NCBI RefSeq assembly: GCF_003014675.1
Contig: NZ_PYAU01000001.1
Span: 3,410,001-3,474,000, forward strand
Direction of reading: 5' to 3'
From: Labedella gwakjiensis
Lineage (GTDB): Bacteria; Actinomycetota; Actinomycetes; Actinomycetales; Microbacteriaceae
DNA: 64,000 bases
Shown here: positions 36,974 to 46,097 of the stretch, in pieces
How positions within the stretch are numbered: position 1 is the first letter of the stretch
How the letters are laid out: every line of letters starts with the position of its first letter
The notes under the pieces: model-generated
The model's database searches: none
Seen by the model: the letters and a program-made list of their open reading frames with translations, nothing else
Told to the model about the DNA's origin: nothing
Position numbers and translations under genes: made by a program

Positions 36974-38365
36974 TCAGTCGACGGCGAGGGCCGCGACCGG
37001 GGTGACGCGTGTCGAGCGTCGAGCCGGAGCGACCGACGCCGAGGCCGCGAGGAGCGCCGCGATCAGGACCGCCCCGACGAGGATGAACCACGGGACGCTG
37101 GGTCCGACGAAGGCGCCCCCGAGCATCGAGCCGAGGAGCGCTTGCGCTCCGCACCAGCCGTAGGCGATGCCGAGCACGAGTCCGAAGGCGACCGATGCCA
37201 CCGACATCTGCGCGGCCTCGGCGAGGACCATTCGGCGGACCTGACCAGCGGTGAAACCGAGGGCGCGGAGGAGCCCGAGCTCGCGCTGCCGCTGCAGCAC
37301 GCTGAGGGAGAGCGTGTTCACCATCCCGACGGCGGCGATGACGGCGCTGAATCCGAAGAGCACCGCGAAGACGCCGATGGTCATCACGAGCGTCTGATCG
37401 ACGCCGGCGAAGTCGTCGGGGTACTGCTCCGCCGCCCGCATGATCATGTCGTAGTAGCTGGCGGCGGCGACGGCGAACATCGTGACGAGTGTGACGCCGA
37501 TGACGAGACCGATCGTGGCTCGGGCACTGCGTGCGGGGTTCCTCACGGCGTTCTCCGCCGCGAGCCGTGCCGTCGGCGACGAGCCCATGGCCCGACCGAT
37601 GAGTCGCAGCACCGCCGGCATGATGAAGGGGGCGGCGAGCACGACGCCGGAGAACGAGAGGATGCCGCCGGCCATCCCCACGAGCACTCCGAGCATGGAG
37701 ATCGATCCGACGACGACTCCGGCACCGAGGAGCACGGCGCCGACGACGATGAGCACGATGGCGCCGACCCGGCGACCTGTGGCGGCGCGGATGGTCTCCT
37801 CGTCCGGTTCCACCGCGGCGGCGGACGCCTGGATCGGGCTCACGGACAGGATGCGGCGCGACCCGACCCACGAGGAGAGCCACGTCGTGAGTGTCACGGC
37901 GACGATGGGCGCCACGAGCGCGAACGACACGACGCCGTAGTCCTCGTCCGGAAGGTCACCCGTGGCGACGCCTGCCGCTATCAGTCCGGCCATGAGGCCG
38001 ACACCCGCGAGAGTCCCGATGACGGCGCCTGTGAAGCCGATGGTGATCCCGTCGATCGCGGTGCGCGCCCTCAGCCGACGTGCGTCGGCGCCGACGAGCC
38101 GCAGGAGCGCGATGTCCCGCGTGCGTCCCGCGATGACGGTGCCCACGGTGTTGGCTGTGACGATGCCGCCGACGAAGATGGCGATCGCGAAGAACACGAC
38201 GGCGACCAGGCCGAGTGCGACCTGGGCCGACTCCTTCTGCCCGATCGAGTCTCCGGAGACGAGCACGCTGAGGAGCACCGTGCCCTGGAGGAGGAGGGCG
38301 CCGAAGGCGCCGGAGAGAGCGGCGACGAGCACCGTCGCACGGTAGTCGCGCCAGCGCATCCTCAT
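36974..38365 (-). CDS. ABC transporter permease with two FtsX-type domains
   Basis: 463 residues from ATG 38365, overlapping the ATPase stop by 4 bp. It contains two FtsX/MacB-like membrane cores in tandem: VTANTVGTVIAGRTRDIALLRLVGADARRLR in the first half and AVGMVNTLSLSVLQRQRELGLLRALGFTAGQVRRMV in the second, about ten helices in all, with small external loops and no large MacB periplasmic domain. The ending RRSTRVTPVAALAVD is typical. Such two-core permeases work in actinobacteria with an MacB-type ATPase, often in antimicrobial peptide resistance or lipoprotein handling; the substrate is unknown. The longer upstream frame is a shadow of the ATPase. Confidence 0.88.
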   Translation of the reverse strand: MRMRWRDYRATVLVAALSGAFGALLLQGTVLLSVLVSGDSIGQKESAQVALGLVAVVFFAIAIFVGGIVTANTVGTVIAGRTRDIALLRLVGADARRLRARTAIDGITIGFTGAVIGTLAGVGLMAGLIAAGVATGDLPDEDYGVVSFALVAPIVAVTLTTWLSSWVGSRRILSVSPIQASAAAVEPDEETIRAATGRRVGAIVLIVVGAVLLGAGVVVGSISMLGVLVGMAGGILSFSGVVLAAPFIMPAVLRLIGRAMGSSPTARLAAENAVRNPARSARATIGLVIGVTLVTMFAVAAASYYDMIMRAAEQYPDDFAGVDQTLVMTIGVFAVLFGFSAVIAAVGMVNTLSLSVLQRQRELGLLRALGFTAGQVRRMVLAEAAQMSVASVAFGLVLGIAYGWCGAQALLGSMLGGAFVGPSVPWFILVGAVLIAALLAASASVAPARRSTRVTPVAALAVD

Positions 38366-39123
38366 CGCGCATCCTCCATGGCGAGCATGAGACGGGAGAT
38401 CTCCTCGGGTGTCGAACGGTCCCGCTCGTCCACGATGCGACCATCGGCGAGGAAGAGGATGCGGTCGGCGTAGGACGCCGCCACCGGGTCGTGGGTGACC
38501 ATCGCGATGGATTGCCCGAAGCGCGAGCACGCCTCCGTGAGGAGCGTCAGCACCTCGCGGCCGCTCCGCGAGTCGAGGTTCCCCGTCGGTTCGTCGGCGA
38601 AGACCAGGTCCGGCCGGGTCGCGAGGGCACGGGCGATGGCGACGCGCTGCTGCTGCCCGCCGCTGAGCTCGTGGGGTCGGTGTGTGAGCCGGTCGGCGAT
38701 GCCGAGCGTGGACACGAGCGAGTCGATCCACCGCGACTCGTCCCCCGTCGGCTTCCGACCGTCGAGGTCGAAGGGCAGAAGGATGTTCGCGCGGGCGTCG
38801 AGCGTCGGGACGAGGTTGAAGGACTGGAAGACGAAGCCGATGCGACGACGCCGGAGGAGCGTGAGGTCGCGATCGCCGAGCGAGGTGATGTCGGTGTCGC
38901 CGACCCAGACCTGTCCACCGTCGCTCGAGTCGAGTCCGGCCATGACGTGCATGAGAGTGGATTTGCCGGAGCCGCTCGGGCCCATGATGGCTGTGAACTG
39001 TCCGCGTCGGATCCCGACCGAGACGTCGTCGAGGGCGACGACGGCGCCGTGGCCGACTCCGAATCGCCGGGAGACGCCGGCGACGCGGGCCGCGAGGCCC
39101 ATTTCTGTAGTGGTGATCGTCAT
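38362..39123 (-). CDS. ABC transporter ATP-binding protein (MacB/LolD type)
   Basis: 253-residue ATPase: Walker A MGPSGSGKSTLMHV, Q loop FVFQSFNLVPTLDARANI, signature ELSGGQQQRVAIARAL, Walker B LVFADEPTGNLDS and switch MVTHDPVAA. These are the LolD/MacB subgroup features (GNLDS after Walker B, long Q-loop). It pairs with the permease that overlaps its end and follows the two-component genes with a 58-nt gap, so the four genes probably form one regulon. Confidence 0.93.
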   Translation of the reverse strand: MTITTTEMGLAARVAGVSRRFGVGHGAVVALDDVSVGIRRGQFTAIMGPSGSGKSTLMHVMAGLDSSDGGQVWVGDTDITSLGDRDLTLLRRRRIGFVFQSFNLVPTLDARANILLPFDLDGRKPTGDESRWIDSLVSTLGIADRLTHRPHELSGGQQQRVAIARALATRPDLVFADEPTGNLDSRSGREVLTLLTEACSRFGQSIAMVTHDPVAASYADRILFLADGRIVDERDRSTPEEISRLMLAMEDAR

Positions 39124-39181
39124 GGTTCCACGCTAGGAACCGGACCCCCGCCGCCGCGTCGGCAGCCGGGGTGATGATGCG

Positions 39182-39874
39182 TCATCCCCGAGGATGAACC
39201 GATCCGGGGTCGACGAGCCCGTGCTCGTACGCGAAGATCACGAGTTGGACGCGGTCGCGCAAGCCGAGCTTCGAGAGCACGCGGGAGATGTGGGTCTTCA
39301 CGGTCGCCTCGCTCACGAACTCCTGTGCGGCGATCTCCGAATTGCTGAGGCCGGCGGCCGCGAAGAGGAAGATGTCGTGCTCTCGGGATGTGAGCGTCGC
39401 GAAGGCCGGAGGCACAGCTGCGGTGGCCGCCGCGCCGACGTGGCGGAAGAGTTCCACCGTGGCGCCGGGGGCGATGACGGCGTTGCCCGCATAGACGGTC
39501 CGGATCGCGGCGAGCAGGAACTCGGGGTGCGTGTCCTTGAGGAGGAAGCCGCTCGCGCCCCGGCGGAGGGCGGTCGCGGCCGCTTCGTCCAGGTCGAACG
39601 TCGTGAGGACGATGATCTTCGGTGCGGGCCGCCCCGACGCGTCGAAGCGCTCGAGGATCGCGCCCGTCGCCGCGATCCCGTCCATGACCGGCATGCGCAC
39701 GTCCATGAGGATCACGTCCGGTTCGAGTTCGATGGCCCGCTCGACGCCGCCAGCGCCGTCCTCAGCCTCCGCGACGATCGTGAGGTCGGGTTGCGAGTCG
39801 ACGAGCATGCGGATACCCGCACGGAACAGCGACTGGTCGTCGACGAGCAGAACGGAGATCGGGGCGTCGGTCAC
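39182..39874 (-). CDS. NarL/FixJ-family response regulator
   Basis: 230 residues from GTG 39874, directly after the kinase stop. Receiver domain with phospho-acceptor Asp58 in VILMDVRMPVMDG, the conserved Thr/Lys switch residues in VLTTFD and FLLKDTHPE, and a LuxR-type HTH (about 163-225) with LTSREHDIFLFAAAGLSNSEIA and TVKTHISRVLSKLG. Likely regulates the adjacent ABC transporter in response to the kinase signal. No DNA target is identifiable. Confidence 0.94.
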   Translation of the reverse strand: MTDAPISVLLVDDQSLFRAGIRMLVDSQPDLTIVAEAEDGAGGVERAIELEPDVILMDVRMPVMDGIAATGAILERFDASGRPAPKIIVLTTFDLDEAAATALRRGASGFLLKDTHPEFLLAAIRTVYAGNAVIAPGATVELFRHVGAAATAAVPPAFATLTSREHDIFLFAAAGLSNSEIAAQEFVSEATVKTHISRVLSKLGLRDRVQLVIFAYEHGLVDPGSVHPRG

Positions 39875-41068
39875 TTAGGGGGCCTCTCGGAGGGGGGCGG
39901 GGAAGGGGATGAAGGCGTCGACGCGGAAGGCCATGCCACCGGGACGGTCGATCGTGAGACGGCCGCCCGTGAGTTCTGCACGCTCACGCATCCCGGCGAT
40001 GCCGTGGCCGGGCGACGGCGCTGTGGGCACGGGGGGCACGGCGTTCTCGACAGACACCGCGACACCCTGCTCGACCCAGCGCACCGTGACGGCGACATCC
40101 CTCGTCTTGTCACCGTGGCGCAACGCGTTGGTGAGCGACTCCTGCACGATTCGGTACACCGCGATCTGATGACTGGCCGGCATCGGGCGTGCGACGCCGG
40201 ATTCCACGAATCGGATGCCCAGTCCGGCAGCCCTCATCTGGTCGACCAGTCGACCCAGATCGCCGATCATCGGCTGCGGGCCACCCGACTGACTGTGCCG
40301 GAGCTCTGCAAGCAGGACACGCACGTCGATGAGGGCCTCGCGCGCAGTCTCCGAGATGGTCTCGAGGGCACGCTCCCCCATCTGTGGAGCCGTGACCATC
40401 GCATACCGGGCGCCGTCGGCCTGGGCGATGACGACGGCGAGCGAGTGCGCGACCACATCGTGCATGTCACGCGCGATCCGGTTGCGCTCCTGCTCGACGA
40501 CCACGGTGCGTTCGGCGGAGAGCCGTTCCTGCTCCAGGCGGTACTGCTCGGCGCGGGAGGCCCTCGTCGTCTCCGCCTGGCGGATGATGACGCCGAGTCC
40601 CCACGCGATTGTGAGAACGAACACGGCCGCGGCGGACGCTGTGACGACGCTGAAGATCGTGACCGTCCACCCGGTCGAATCGTAGATCGGGACCCCGACG
40701 CCGTAGACCTGCGAGACCGTGTAGACGGACGCGATCACGCCGCCGACGATCGCCGACACGAGTCCGTACCAGCGCACCCAGCCTTCGCCGTAGCGACCGA
40801 CCGCGTAGAGGACCGGGAGGATCATGACGTCGAAGACGTTCGCCGGCTGCTGCGTTGTGAGCTGAACCGCGACCGCGAACCATGCGGCGGAGAGTGCGAT
40901 CACCGGCGAGTACCGACGGACAGCGAGCGCCGATGCGAGGAACAGGACGACGAAGCCGGCGATCACGGGGTCGGGCGAGAAGAAGACGAACGGGAGGAGG
41001 ATCAGTCCGATGCCCGCGGCGACGACGACGTCGACGACCTTCTGCGTGCGCGTGAGGACCCGGATCAT
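39875..41068 (-). CDS. Sensor histidine kinase (NarL-partner type)
   Basis: 397 residues. N-terminal half carries five or more membrane helices (about 12-160) with little external sequence, the layout of membrane-stress sensing kinases. The HisKA_3 box is NRIARDMHDVVAHSLAVVIAQ with phospho-acceptor His203; the ATP-binding domain ends with a G box GHGIAGMRERAELTGGRL. The N box is unusually short around IVQESLTNALRHG. Its stop abuts the regulator start. Confidence 0.93.
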   Translation of the reverse strand: MIRVLTRTQKVVDVVVAAGIGLILLPFVFFSPDPVIAGFVVLFLASALAVRRYSPVIALSAAWFAVAVQLTTQQPANVFDVMILPVLYAVGRYGEGWVRWYGLVSAIVGGVIASVYTVSQVYGVGVPIYDSTGWTVTIFSVVTASAAAVFVLTIAWGLGVIIRQAETTRASRAEQYRLEQERLSAERTVVVEQERNRIARDMHDVVAHSLAVVIAQADGARYAMVTAPQMGERALETISETAREALIDVRVLLAELRHSQSGGPQPMIGDLGRLVDQMRAAGLGIRFVESGVARPMPASHQIAVYRIVQESLTNALRHGDKTRDVAVTVRWVEQGVAVSVENAVPPVPTAPSPGHGIAGMRERAELTGGRLTIDRPGGMAFRVDAFIPFPAPLREAP

Positions 41069-41160
41069 CCGACCACGCTAACAAGAGAGGAGGCACGCCG
41101 GACGCCCACCGGCCGGGGTTCCGCCCCCGGGCCGACGAACATCATCCGCTGGGTTGACGC

Positions 41161-42147
41161 TCAGAAGCCGAGGCGCCTCAGCTGCTTCGGGTCGCGCTGC
41201 CATTCCTTCGCGACCTTGACCCGGAGGGACAGGAACACGGGTGAGCCCACGAGCGGCTCGATCTCGGCGCGGGCGCGGGAGCCGACGTCCTTGAGACGTG
41301 AACCGCCCTTTCCGATGATGATCGCCTTCTGGCTGTCGCGTTCCACGAACACGTTCGCGTAGATCTCGACGATGTCCTTGTCCTCACGCCGCTGGATGTC
41401 GTCGATCGTGACGGCGAGAGAGTGAGGGAGTTCGTCGGTGACGCCTTCGAGAGCGGCCTCCCTGATGAGCTCGGCCACCCGATCCTCGAGCGTCTCCTCC
41501 GTGACGGCCTCCGCAGGATAGAGCGCAACGGACGGGGGAAGCAGGGCGAGGATCTCGTCCGCGAGGACGTCGAGCTGGATGCTCTCGGTGGAGGACACCG
41601 GAACGATCGAGTCCCACTCGCGCAGCTGTGACACCGCGATCAGCTGATCCCCGACCTTGTCACGGGGAACATCGTCGATCTTCGTGACGATGGCGATCTT
41701 CTTCGCCCGACCGTAGCGGTCGAGCTGCTCGTTGATGAAGCGGTCCCCCGGGCCGATCTTCTCGTCGGCGGGGATGCAGAGACCGATGACGTCGACGTCG
41801 CCGAGCGTCGCCTCGACCAGATCGTTCAGGCGCTGACCGAGCAGGGTTCGCGGCCGGTGGATACCCGGCGTGTCGACGATGACGATCTGCCCGTCCGGAC
41901 GGTGGACGACGCCGCGGATGGCGCGACGCGTCGTCTGGGGCTTCGAACTCGTGATGGCGACCTTCTCGCCCACGAGCGCGTTCGTGAGGGTCGATTTACC
42001 GACGTTCGGTCGCCCGACGAACGAGACGAATCCCGCGCGGTAGGCGGGCCCGGCGTTCGCCGCATCGGTGTCGGGGGAAGCGTCGGAGGATGGTTGCGTG
42101 GACCCCACTGGGGCCTCCGCGTCGTGCTCAGAGTGTTCGTTCGTCAT
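41161..42147 (-). CDS. era: GTPase Era
   Basis: 328-residue ribosome-assembly GTPase acting on 16S rRNA. G1 GRPNVGKSTL, switch/G2 region KPQTTRRAIRG, G3 DTPGIHRP, G4-like TKIDDV, and a C-terminal KH domain with IIIGKGGSRLKDVGSRAR. The N-terminal ~35 residues (Ser/Ala/Asp-rich) are an extension not found in E. coli Era. The ATG at 42147 overlaps the stop of the upstream CNNM-type gene by 4 bp. Last gene of the hrcA-to-era cluster in this window. Confidence 0.96.
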   Translation of the reverse strand: MTNEHSEHDAEAPVGSTQPSSDASPDTDAANAGPAYRAGFVSFVGRPNVGKSTLTNALVGEKVAITSSKPQTTRRAIRGVVHRPDGQIVIVDTPGIHRPRTLLGQRLNDLVEATLGDVDVIGLCIPADEKIGPGDRFINEQLDRYGRAKKIAIVTKIDDVPRDKVGDQLIAVSQLREWDSIVPVSSTESIQLDVLADEILALLPPSVALYPAEAVTEETLEDRVAELIREAALEGVTDELPHSLAVTIDDIQRREDKDIVEIYANVFVERDSQKAIIIGKGGSRLKDVGSRARAEIEPLVGSPVFLSLRVKVAKEWQRDPKQLRRLGF

Positions 42148-43442
42148 TCCGCTGCCTCTCTGTCGAGCGCCGCGCGGATCTCGTCGAGCGCCTCCGTCGG
42201 TCGGACGACGACGCTCACGAGTCGCTTGCGTCTCCCGTCCACTCGTTCGGCGACGAGGACGAGCCCGTTCGCCGTGACCTGGTCGCCGGCGACGGGGAGT
42301 CGCCCGAGATGCTTCGTGAGGAGACCGCCGACAGTGTCGACGTCGTCGTCCTCGAGCTCGATCCCGTAGAGCTCGCCGAGTTCGTCGATCGCGAGCCGAG
42401 CGCTCACCCGGTGGCCGCCCTCCTCGAGCGGGACGACCTCCTCCAGCTCGGTGTCGTACTCGTCGGAGATCTCCCCGACGAGCTCCTCGATGAGATCCTC
42501 GATCGTCACGAGGCCGGCCACTCCGCCGTACTCGTCGATCACGATCCCGAGGTGCGTCGATTCGACCTGCATCTGAGCAAGAAGCGCGTCGGCCTTCTGC
42601 GACTCGGGCACGAAGAGGGCCGGCTTGGCGATGGCCGCTGCGGTGAGCACGTCAGCCTCGTGGGGAGTCTCGTAGCCGATCCTGGCCACGTCCTTCAAGT
42701 ACAGGATGCCGACGACCTCGTCGATATCACCGTCGATCACCGGCAGCCGCGAGACTCCCGTGCGGAGGAAGACGCCGGTGGCCGCCTGGACGCTCTCCGA
42801 CGCGTCGACGACGATCATGTCCGTCCGCGGGACCATGACCTCCCGGACGACGGTCTGATTGAACTCGAAGATCGAGTGGATCAGGGCCCGCTCGTCCTCC
42901 TCGAGGACGGCGAGCTCCGTGGCCTCATCGACCATGCTGAGGAGCTGTTCCTCCGAGGAGAACGCCGAGTTGCGGGAGACGCCGGGAGTGACCCTGTTGC
43001 CGAAAGCGACGAGCGCGTCGGCGAGGGGACCGAGGACGACGCGCACCGCGTGGACGATCGGCGCGGTCACCTCGAGGATCGAGTCGGCGTTCGATCGGCC
43101 GAATCCACGGGGGCTCGCTCCGACGAGCACGAAGGACACAGCGGTCATGAGCAGAGCGGAGAGGACGAGTGCGAGCCACAGCGACTCGAGGGAGAACGAG
43201 AAGGCCAGCGTCACGAGCACGGCCGCGGTGGTCTCCGCGCTGATCCTGATGAACGAGATCGCGTTCACGTGGGTACCCGTGTCCTCCGCGATACGCACGA
43301 GTGAGCGCCTGGCGCGAGACTCGATGGCGATCGACAGGATGTCGGAGCGCGACTTCACGGAGATGGCGGCCTCGGCGGCCGACATCAGCCCGGCGAAGGC
43401 GACGAGGACGAACGACCCGGCGATGAGCCAGAGCAGGAGCAC
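42144..43442 (-). CDS. Hemolysin/CNNM-type membrane protein (DUF21-CBS-CorC)
   Basis: 432 residues: an N-terminal DUF21 membrane domain (about 1-150, four helices), a Bateman module of two CBS domains (about 200-330, for example VREVMVPRTDMIVVDAS and GIVIDEYGGVAGLVTIEDLIEEL) and a C-terminal CorC/HlyC domain (about 345-432). CNNM/CorC proteins are linked to Mg2+ or Co2+ efflux; the hemolysin name is historical. Position between ybeY and era is standard for the phylum. Confidence 0.9.
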   Translation of the reverse strand: MLLLWLIAGSFVLVAFAGLMSAAEAAISVKSRSDILSIAIESRARRSLVRIAEDTGTHVNAISFIRISAETTAAVLVTLAFSFSLESLWLALVLSALLMTAVSFVLVGASPRGFGRSNADSILEVTAPIVHAVRVVLGPLADALVAFGNRVTPGVSRNSAFSSEEQLLSMVDEATELAVLEEDERALIHSIFEFNQTVVREVMVPRTDMIVVDASESVQAATGVFLRTGVSRLPVIDGDIDEVVGILYLKDVARIGYETPHEADVLTAAAIAKPALFVPESQKADALLAQMQVESTHLGIVIDEYGGVAGLVTIEDLIEELVGEISDEYDTELEEVVPLEEGGHRVSARLAIDELGELYGIELEDDDVDTVGGLLTKHLGRLPVAGDQVTANGLVLVAERVDGRRKRLVSVVVRPTEALDEIRAALDREAAE

Positions 43443-43443
43443 G

Positions 43444-43905
43444 TCAGCCGCGCCGCTCGCTCATCGCGAATCCGAGCAGGATGTCCCGCTGGATGCCGAA
43501 CATCTCCCGCTCCTCTTCGGGCTCCGCGTGGTCGAAGCCCAGCAGGTGGAGCACGCCGTGGGCGGTGAGGAGGAGGAGCTCGTTGATCGTGGGGTGCCCA
43601 GCCGTCTCCGCCTGCGACTCGGCGACCTGCGGACACAGGACGATGTCGCCGAGGAGGCCGGGAGGGGTGGGTTCCTCCTCGGTGCCCGGGCGGAGTTCGT
43701 CCATGGGGAAGCTGAGCACGTCGGTCGGCCCGGGCTCATCCATCCACTGGACATGGAGTTGCTCCATCGCGGCCTCGTCGACGAGCACGATGTTGAGCTC
43801 GGCCTCCTCGCTCACGTGCATGACGCCGAGGGCGAAGTCGGCGACCCGGAGGATCTTGGCCTCGTCGACCTCGACGCCGGACTCGTTGTTGATCTCGATG
43901 CTCAT
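43444..43905 (-). CDS. ybeY: Endoribonuclease YbeY
   Basis: 153-residue metal-dependent RNase in 16S rRNA 3'-end maturation and ribosome quality control. The zinc triad is in [24 protein letters not shown] (H-X3-H-X5-H). A conserved Arg region is represented by the N-terminal half, including [20 protein letters not shown]. The start overlaps the phoH stop by 4 bp. Usual length. Confidence 0.95.
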   Translation of the reverse strand: MSIEINNESGVEVDEAKILRVADFALGVMHVSEEAELNIVLVDEAAMEQLHVQWMDEPGPTDVLSFPMDELRPGTEEEPTPPGLLGDIVLCPQVAESQAETAGHPTINELLLLTAHGVLHLLGFDHAEPEEEREMFGIQRDILLGFAMSERRG

Positions 43906-44969
43906 GCACGGCCTCCTCTGGGCAGACGATCCCGGGGGGACGCACCGCGTCGCTCCGCGCGGTTGGCGAACTCCCTGGCCTGCTCGCGCTCGTAGTGATC
44001 CGCCTGCTTCTTCGCGTCGTACTCGCTGTAGGCGTCCACGATGCGGCCAACGAGGGTGTGGCGCACGACGTCCTCACTGGTGAGACGCGCGAAGTGGATG
44101 TCGTCGATGTCCGTCAGGACACGCGTGACGAGGCGGAGTCCGGAAGCGTTGGTGGGCAGGTCGATCTGGGTGATGTCGCCCGTGATCACCATCTTCGACC
44201 CGAAACCGAGACGCGTCAGGAACATCTTCATCTGCTCGGGCGACGTGTTCTGCGCCTCGTCGAGCACGATGAACGAGTCGTTGAGCGTGCGACCGCGCAT
44301 GTAGGCGAGCGGGGCCACCTCGATCGTGCCGGCGGCGAGGAGCTTCGGAACGAGTTCCGGATCCATCATCTCGTTGAGCGCGTCGTACAACGGCCGCAGG
44401 TAGGGGTCGATCTTGTCGGTGAGGGTGCCGGGGAGGAAGCCGAGCCGCTCCCCCGCCTCGACGGCCGGTCGCGTGAGGATGATCCGATTGACCTCTTTGC
44501 GCTGCAGCGCCTGCACGGCCTTCGCCATAGCGAGGTAGGTCTTGCCCGTGCCGGCCGGGCCGATCCCGAAGACGATGGTGTTCTCGTCGATCGCGTCGAC
44601 GTAGGACCGCTGGCCCGCCGTCTTCGGCCGGATGCTCTTCCCGCGGGAGGTGAGGATGGCCTGGCCGCCGAGCACGTCGGCCGGTCGGCCATCGCTCTCG
44701 ATGATGCTCGCCGACGAGCGCACCTCAGCGGGTTCGACGTCCTGTCCGTTGCGGATCATGATGAGGAGCTCCTCGATGAGAGTGGTGGCTGCGGCTACCT
44801 GTTCCGGGTCGCCGGTGAGGGTGAGTTCGTTGCCGCGGGCGTGAAGCTCCACGTCCGGATACTGGGTCTCGATCGTGCGCAGGAGGCGGTCCTGCGGACC
44901 GAACAGGCGCACGAGGGCGATGCCGTCGATGTGCAGGCGCGACACCGCGCCGCCGTCAGGCTCCGCCAA
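43902..44969 (-). CDS. phoH: PhoH-family P-loop ATPase
   Basis: 355 residues with a P loop GPAGTGKT (137-144) and Walker [18 protein letters not shown]. The N-terminal KH-like domain (about 1-90) is typical of the long PhoH/PhoL form encoded next to ybeY. It is thought to act with YbeY on RNA; RNA-helicase activity has been reported for related proteins. Start is TTG 44969 ([16 protein letters not shown]), whose region overlaps the hinT end by 14 bp. Confidence 0.93.
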   Translation of the reverse strand: MAEPDGGAVSRLHIDGIALVRLFGPQDRLLRTIETQYPDVELHARGNELTLTGDPEQVAAATTLIEELLIMIRNGQDVEPAEVRSSASIIESDGRPADVLGGQAILTSRGKSIRPKTAGQRSYVDAIDENTIVFGIGPAGTGKTYLAMAKAVQALQRKEVNRIILTRPAVEAGERLGFLPGTLTDKIDPYLRPLYDALNEMMDPELVPKLLAAGTIEVAPLAYMRGRTLNDSFIVLDEAQNTSPEQMKMFLTRLGFGSKMVITGDITQIDLPTNASGLRLVTRVLTDIDDIHFARLTSEDVVRHTLVGRIVDAYSEYDAKKQADHYEREQAREFANRAERRGASPRDRLPRGGRA

Positions 44970-45312
44970 GCGTCCCCTCCTCGAGTCCGCCGGCCAGGAC
45001 GTGGGCGTGGACGTGGAAGACCGTCTGCCCTGCTCGCTCTCCGGTGTTGAACACGAGACGGAAGTCGCCGTCCGAGTGCTCGTCGGCGATGTCCCGAGCG
45101 ACGGCGACGACCTCCGCGAGCAGCCCCGGGTCTCCGGCGGCGAGCTCCGTCACGTCGCGATAGGCCTCGGTCTTCGGCACGACGAGCACGTGAACGGGGG
45201 CCTGCGGGGCGATGTCGCGGAACGCGATGATCCGCTCGGACTCGAAGACGACGTCGGCTGGGATCTCGCGCGCGACGATGCGGCTGAAGATGCTCGGCTC
45301 GGTGGTGTCCAT
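44956..45312 (-). CDS. hinT: HIT-family nucleotide hydrolase (HinT-like)
   Basis: 118 residues from ATG 45312; conserved sequence starts SIFSRIVAREIPADVVFESE and ends with the HIT triad QTVFHVHAHVLAGG. Such proteins hydrolyse adenosine phosphoramidates. The frame continues 144 codons upstream on paper, across the rsmE 3' end, but shows no conservation. Located between rsmE and phoH, as in most actinobacteria. Confidence 0.93.
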   Translation of the reverse strand: MDTTEPSIFSRIVAREIPADVVFESERIIAFRDIAPQAPVHVLVVPKTEAYRDVTELAAGDPGLLAEVVAVARDIADEHSDGDFRLVFNTGERAGQTVFHVHAHVLAGGLEEGTLGGA

Positions 45313-45362
45313 GCGATCCAGTCTACGGGCGTGGGGCGGGAGCCGGGGCGCCCGGGAGCCGG

Positions 45363-46094
45363 TCACCAGCGGCCGAGGGCGACGTTCGTCACGGCGATGG
45401 CGGCCGGCCCCGCCGTCGACGTCCGGAGCACGGTGTCGCCGAGCACGACGAGGACCGCTCCAGCGTCCTCGAGACGCGTCAGCTCCTCGGGTGTGAAGCC
45501 GCCCTCCGGTCCGACGGCGAGCACGATTCGCCGCGTCGAATCGGGCACCGTGCGCACGGCGTCGGCGAGCCGGACATCGGCGCGAGGATCGAGCACGAGG
45601 ACGGCATCCCCGTCCGCCACCAGATCGGCAGGAGGCAGAGGAGCGGTCACCTCGGGGACCCAGGCGCGGATCGCCTGCTTGCTCGCTTCCCGCACGATCG
45701 ACGTCCAGCGGGTCACGCCCTTCTCGACCTTCGGGCCCGACCACCGCGAGATGCTCCGGGCGGCCTGGAGCGGGATCACGCCGGACACCCCCACCTCGGT
45801 GGCGGCCTGGATCGCGAGCTCGTCGCGGTCGCCCTTGGCGAGGGCCTGGGCTAGCCAGATCTCGGGTGTCGGCCGCTCCTGCCGACGCGGGTCCCCGATG
45901 CGGAAGGAGACGGAGGTCGGAGAGACCGCCTCGACCGAGGCGTCGGCCAGCGTGCCCCTGCCGTCACCGAGGAGGATTTGCTCCCCCACACGCAGCCGGT
46001 TCACGGCGGCGTGGTGGGCCTCGCGGCCGTCCACCGTAACGAGCGCGCCACCATCACGATCTGCGAGATCGTCCGCGTAGAAGAGCGAGCTCAC
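45363..46094 (-). CDS. rsmE: 16S rRNA (uracil(1498)-N(3))-methyltransferase
   Basis: 243-residue SPOUT methyltransferase. N-terminal PUA-like domain (about 1-70) with HHAAVNRLRVGEQ, then the trefoil-knot domain with KGDRDELAIQAATEVGVSGVIPL, LAVGPEGGFTPEEL and LGDTVLRTSTAGPAAIA, the last two forming the SAM-binding knot. Three bases after dnaJ, from GTG 46094. Confidence 0.95.
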   Translation of the reverse strand: MSSLFYADDLADRDGGALVTVDGREAHHAAVNRLRVGEQILLGDGRGTLADASVEAVSPTSVSFRIGDPRRQERPTPEIWLAQALAKGDRDELAIQAATEVGVSGVIPLQAARSISRWSGPKVEKGVTRWTSIVREASKQAIRAWVPEVTAPLPPADLVADGDAVLVLDPRADVRLADAVRTVPDSTRRIVLAVGPEGGFTPEELTRLEDAGAVLVVLGDTVLRTSTAGPAAIAVTNVALGRW

Positions 46095-46097
46095 GGC

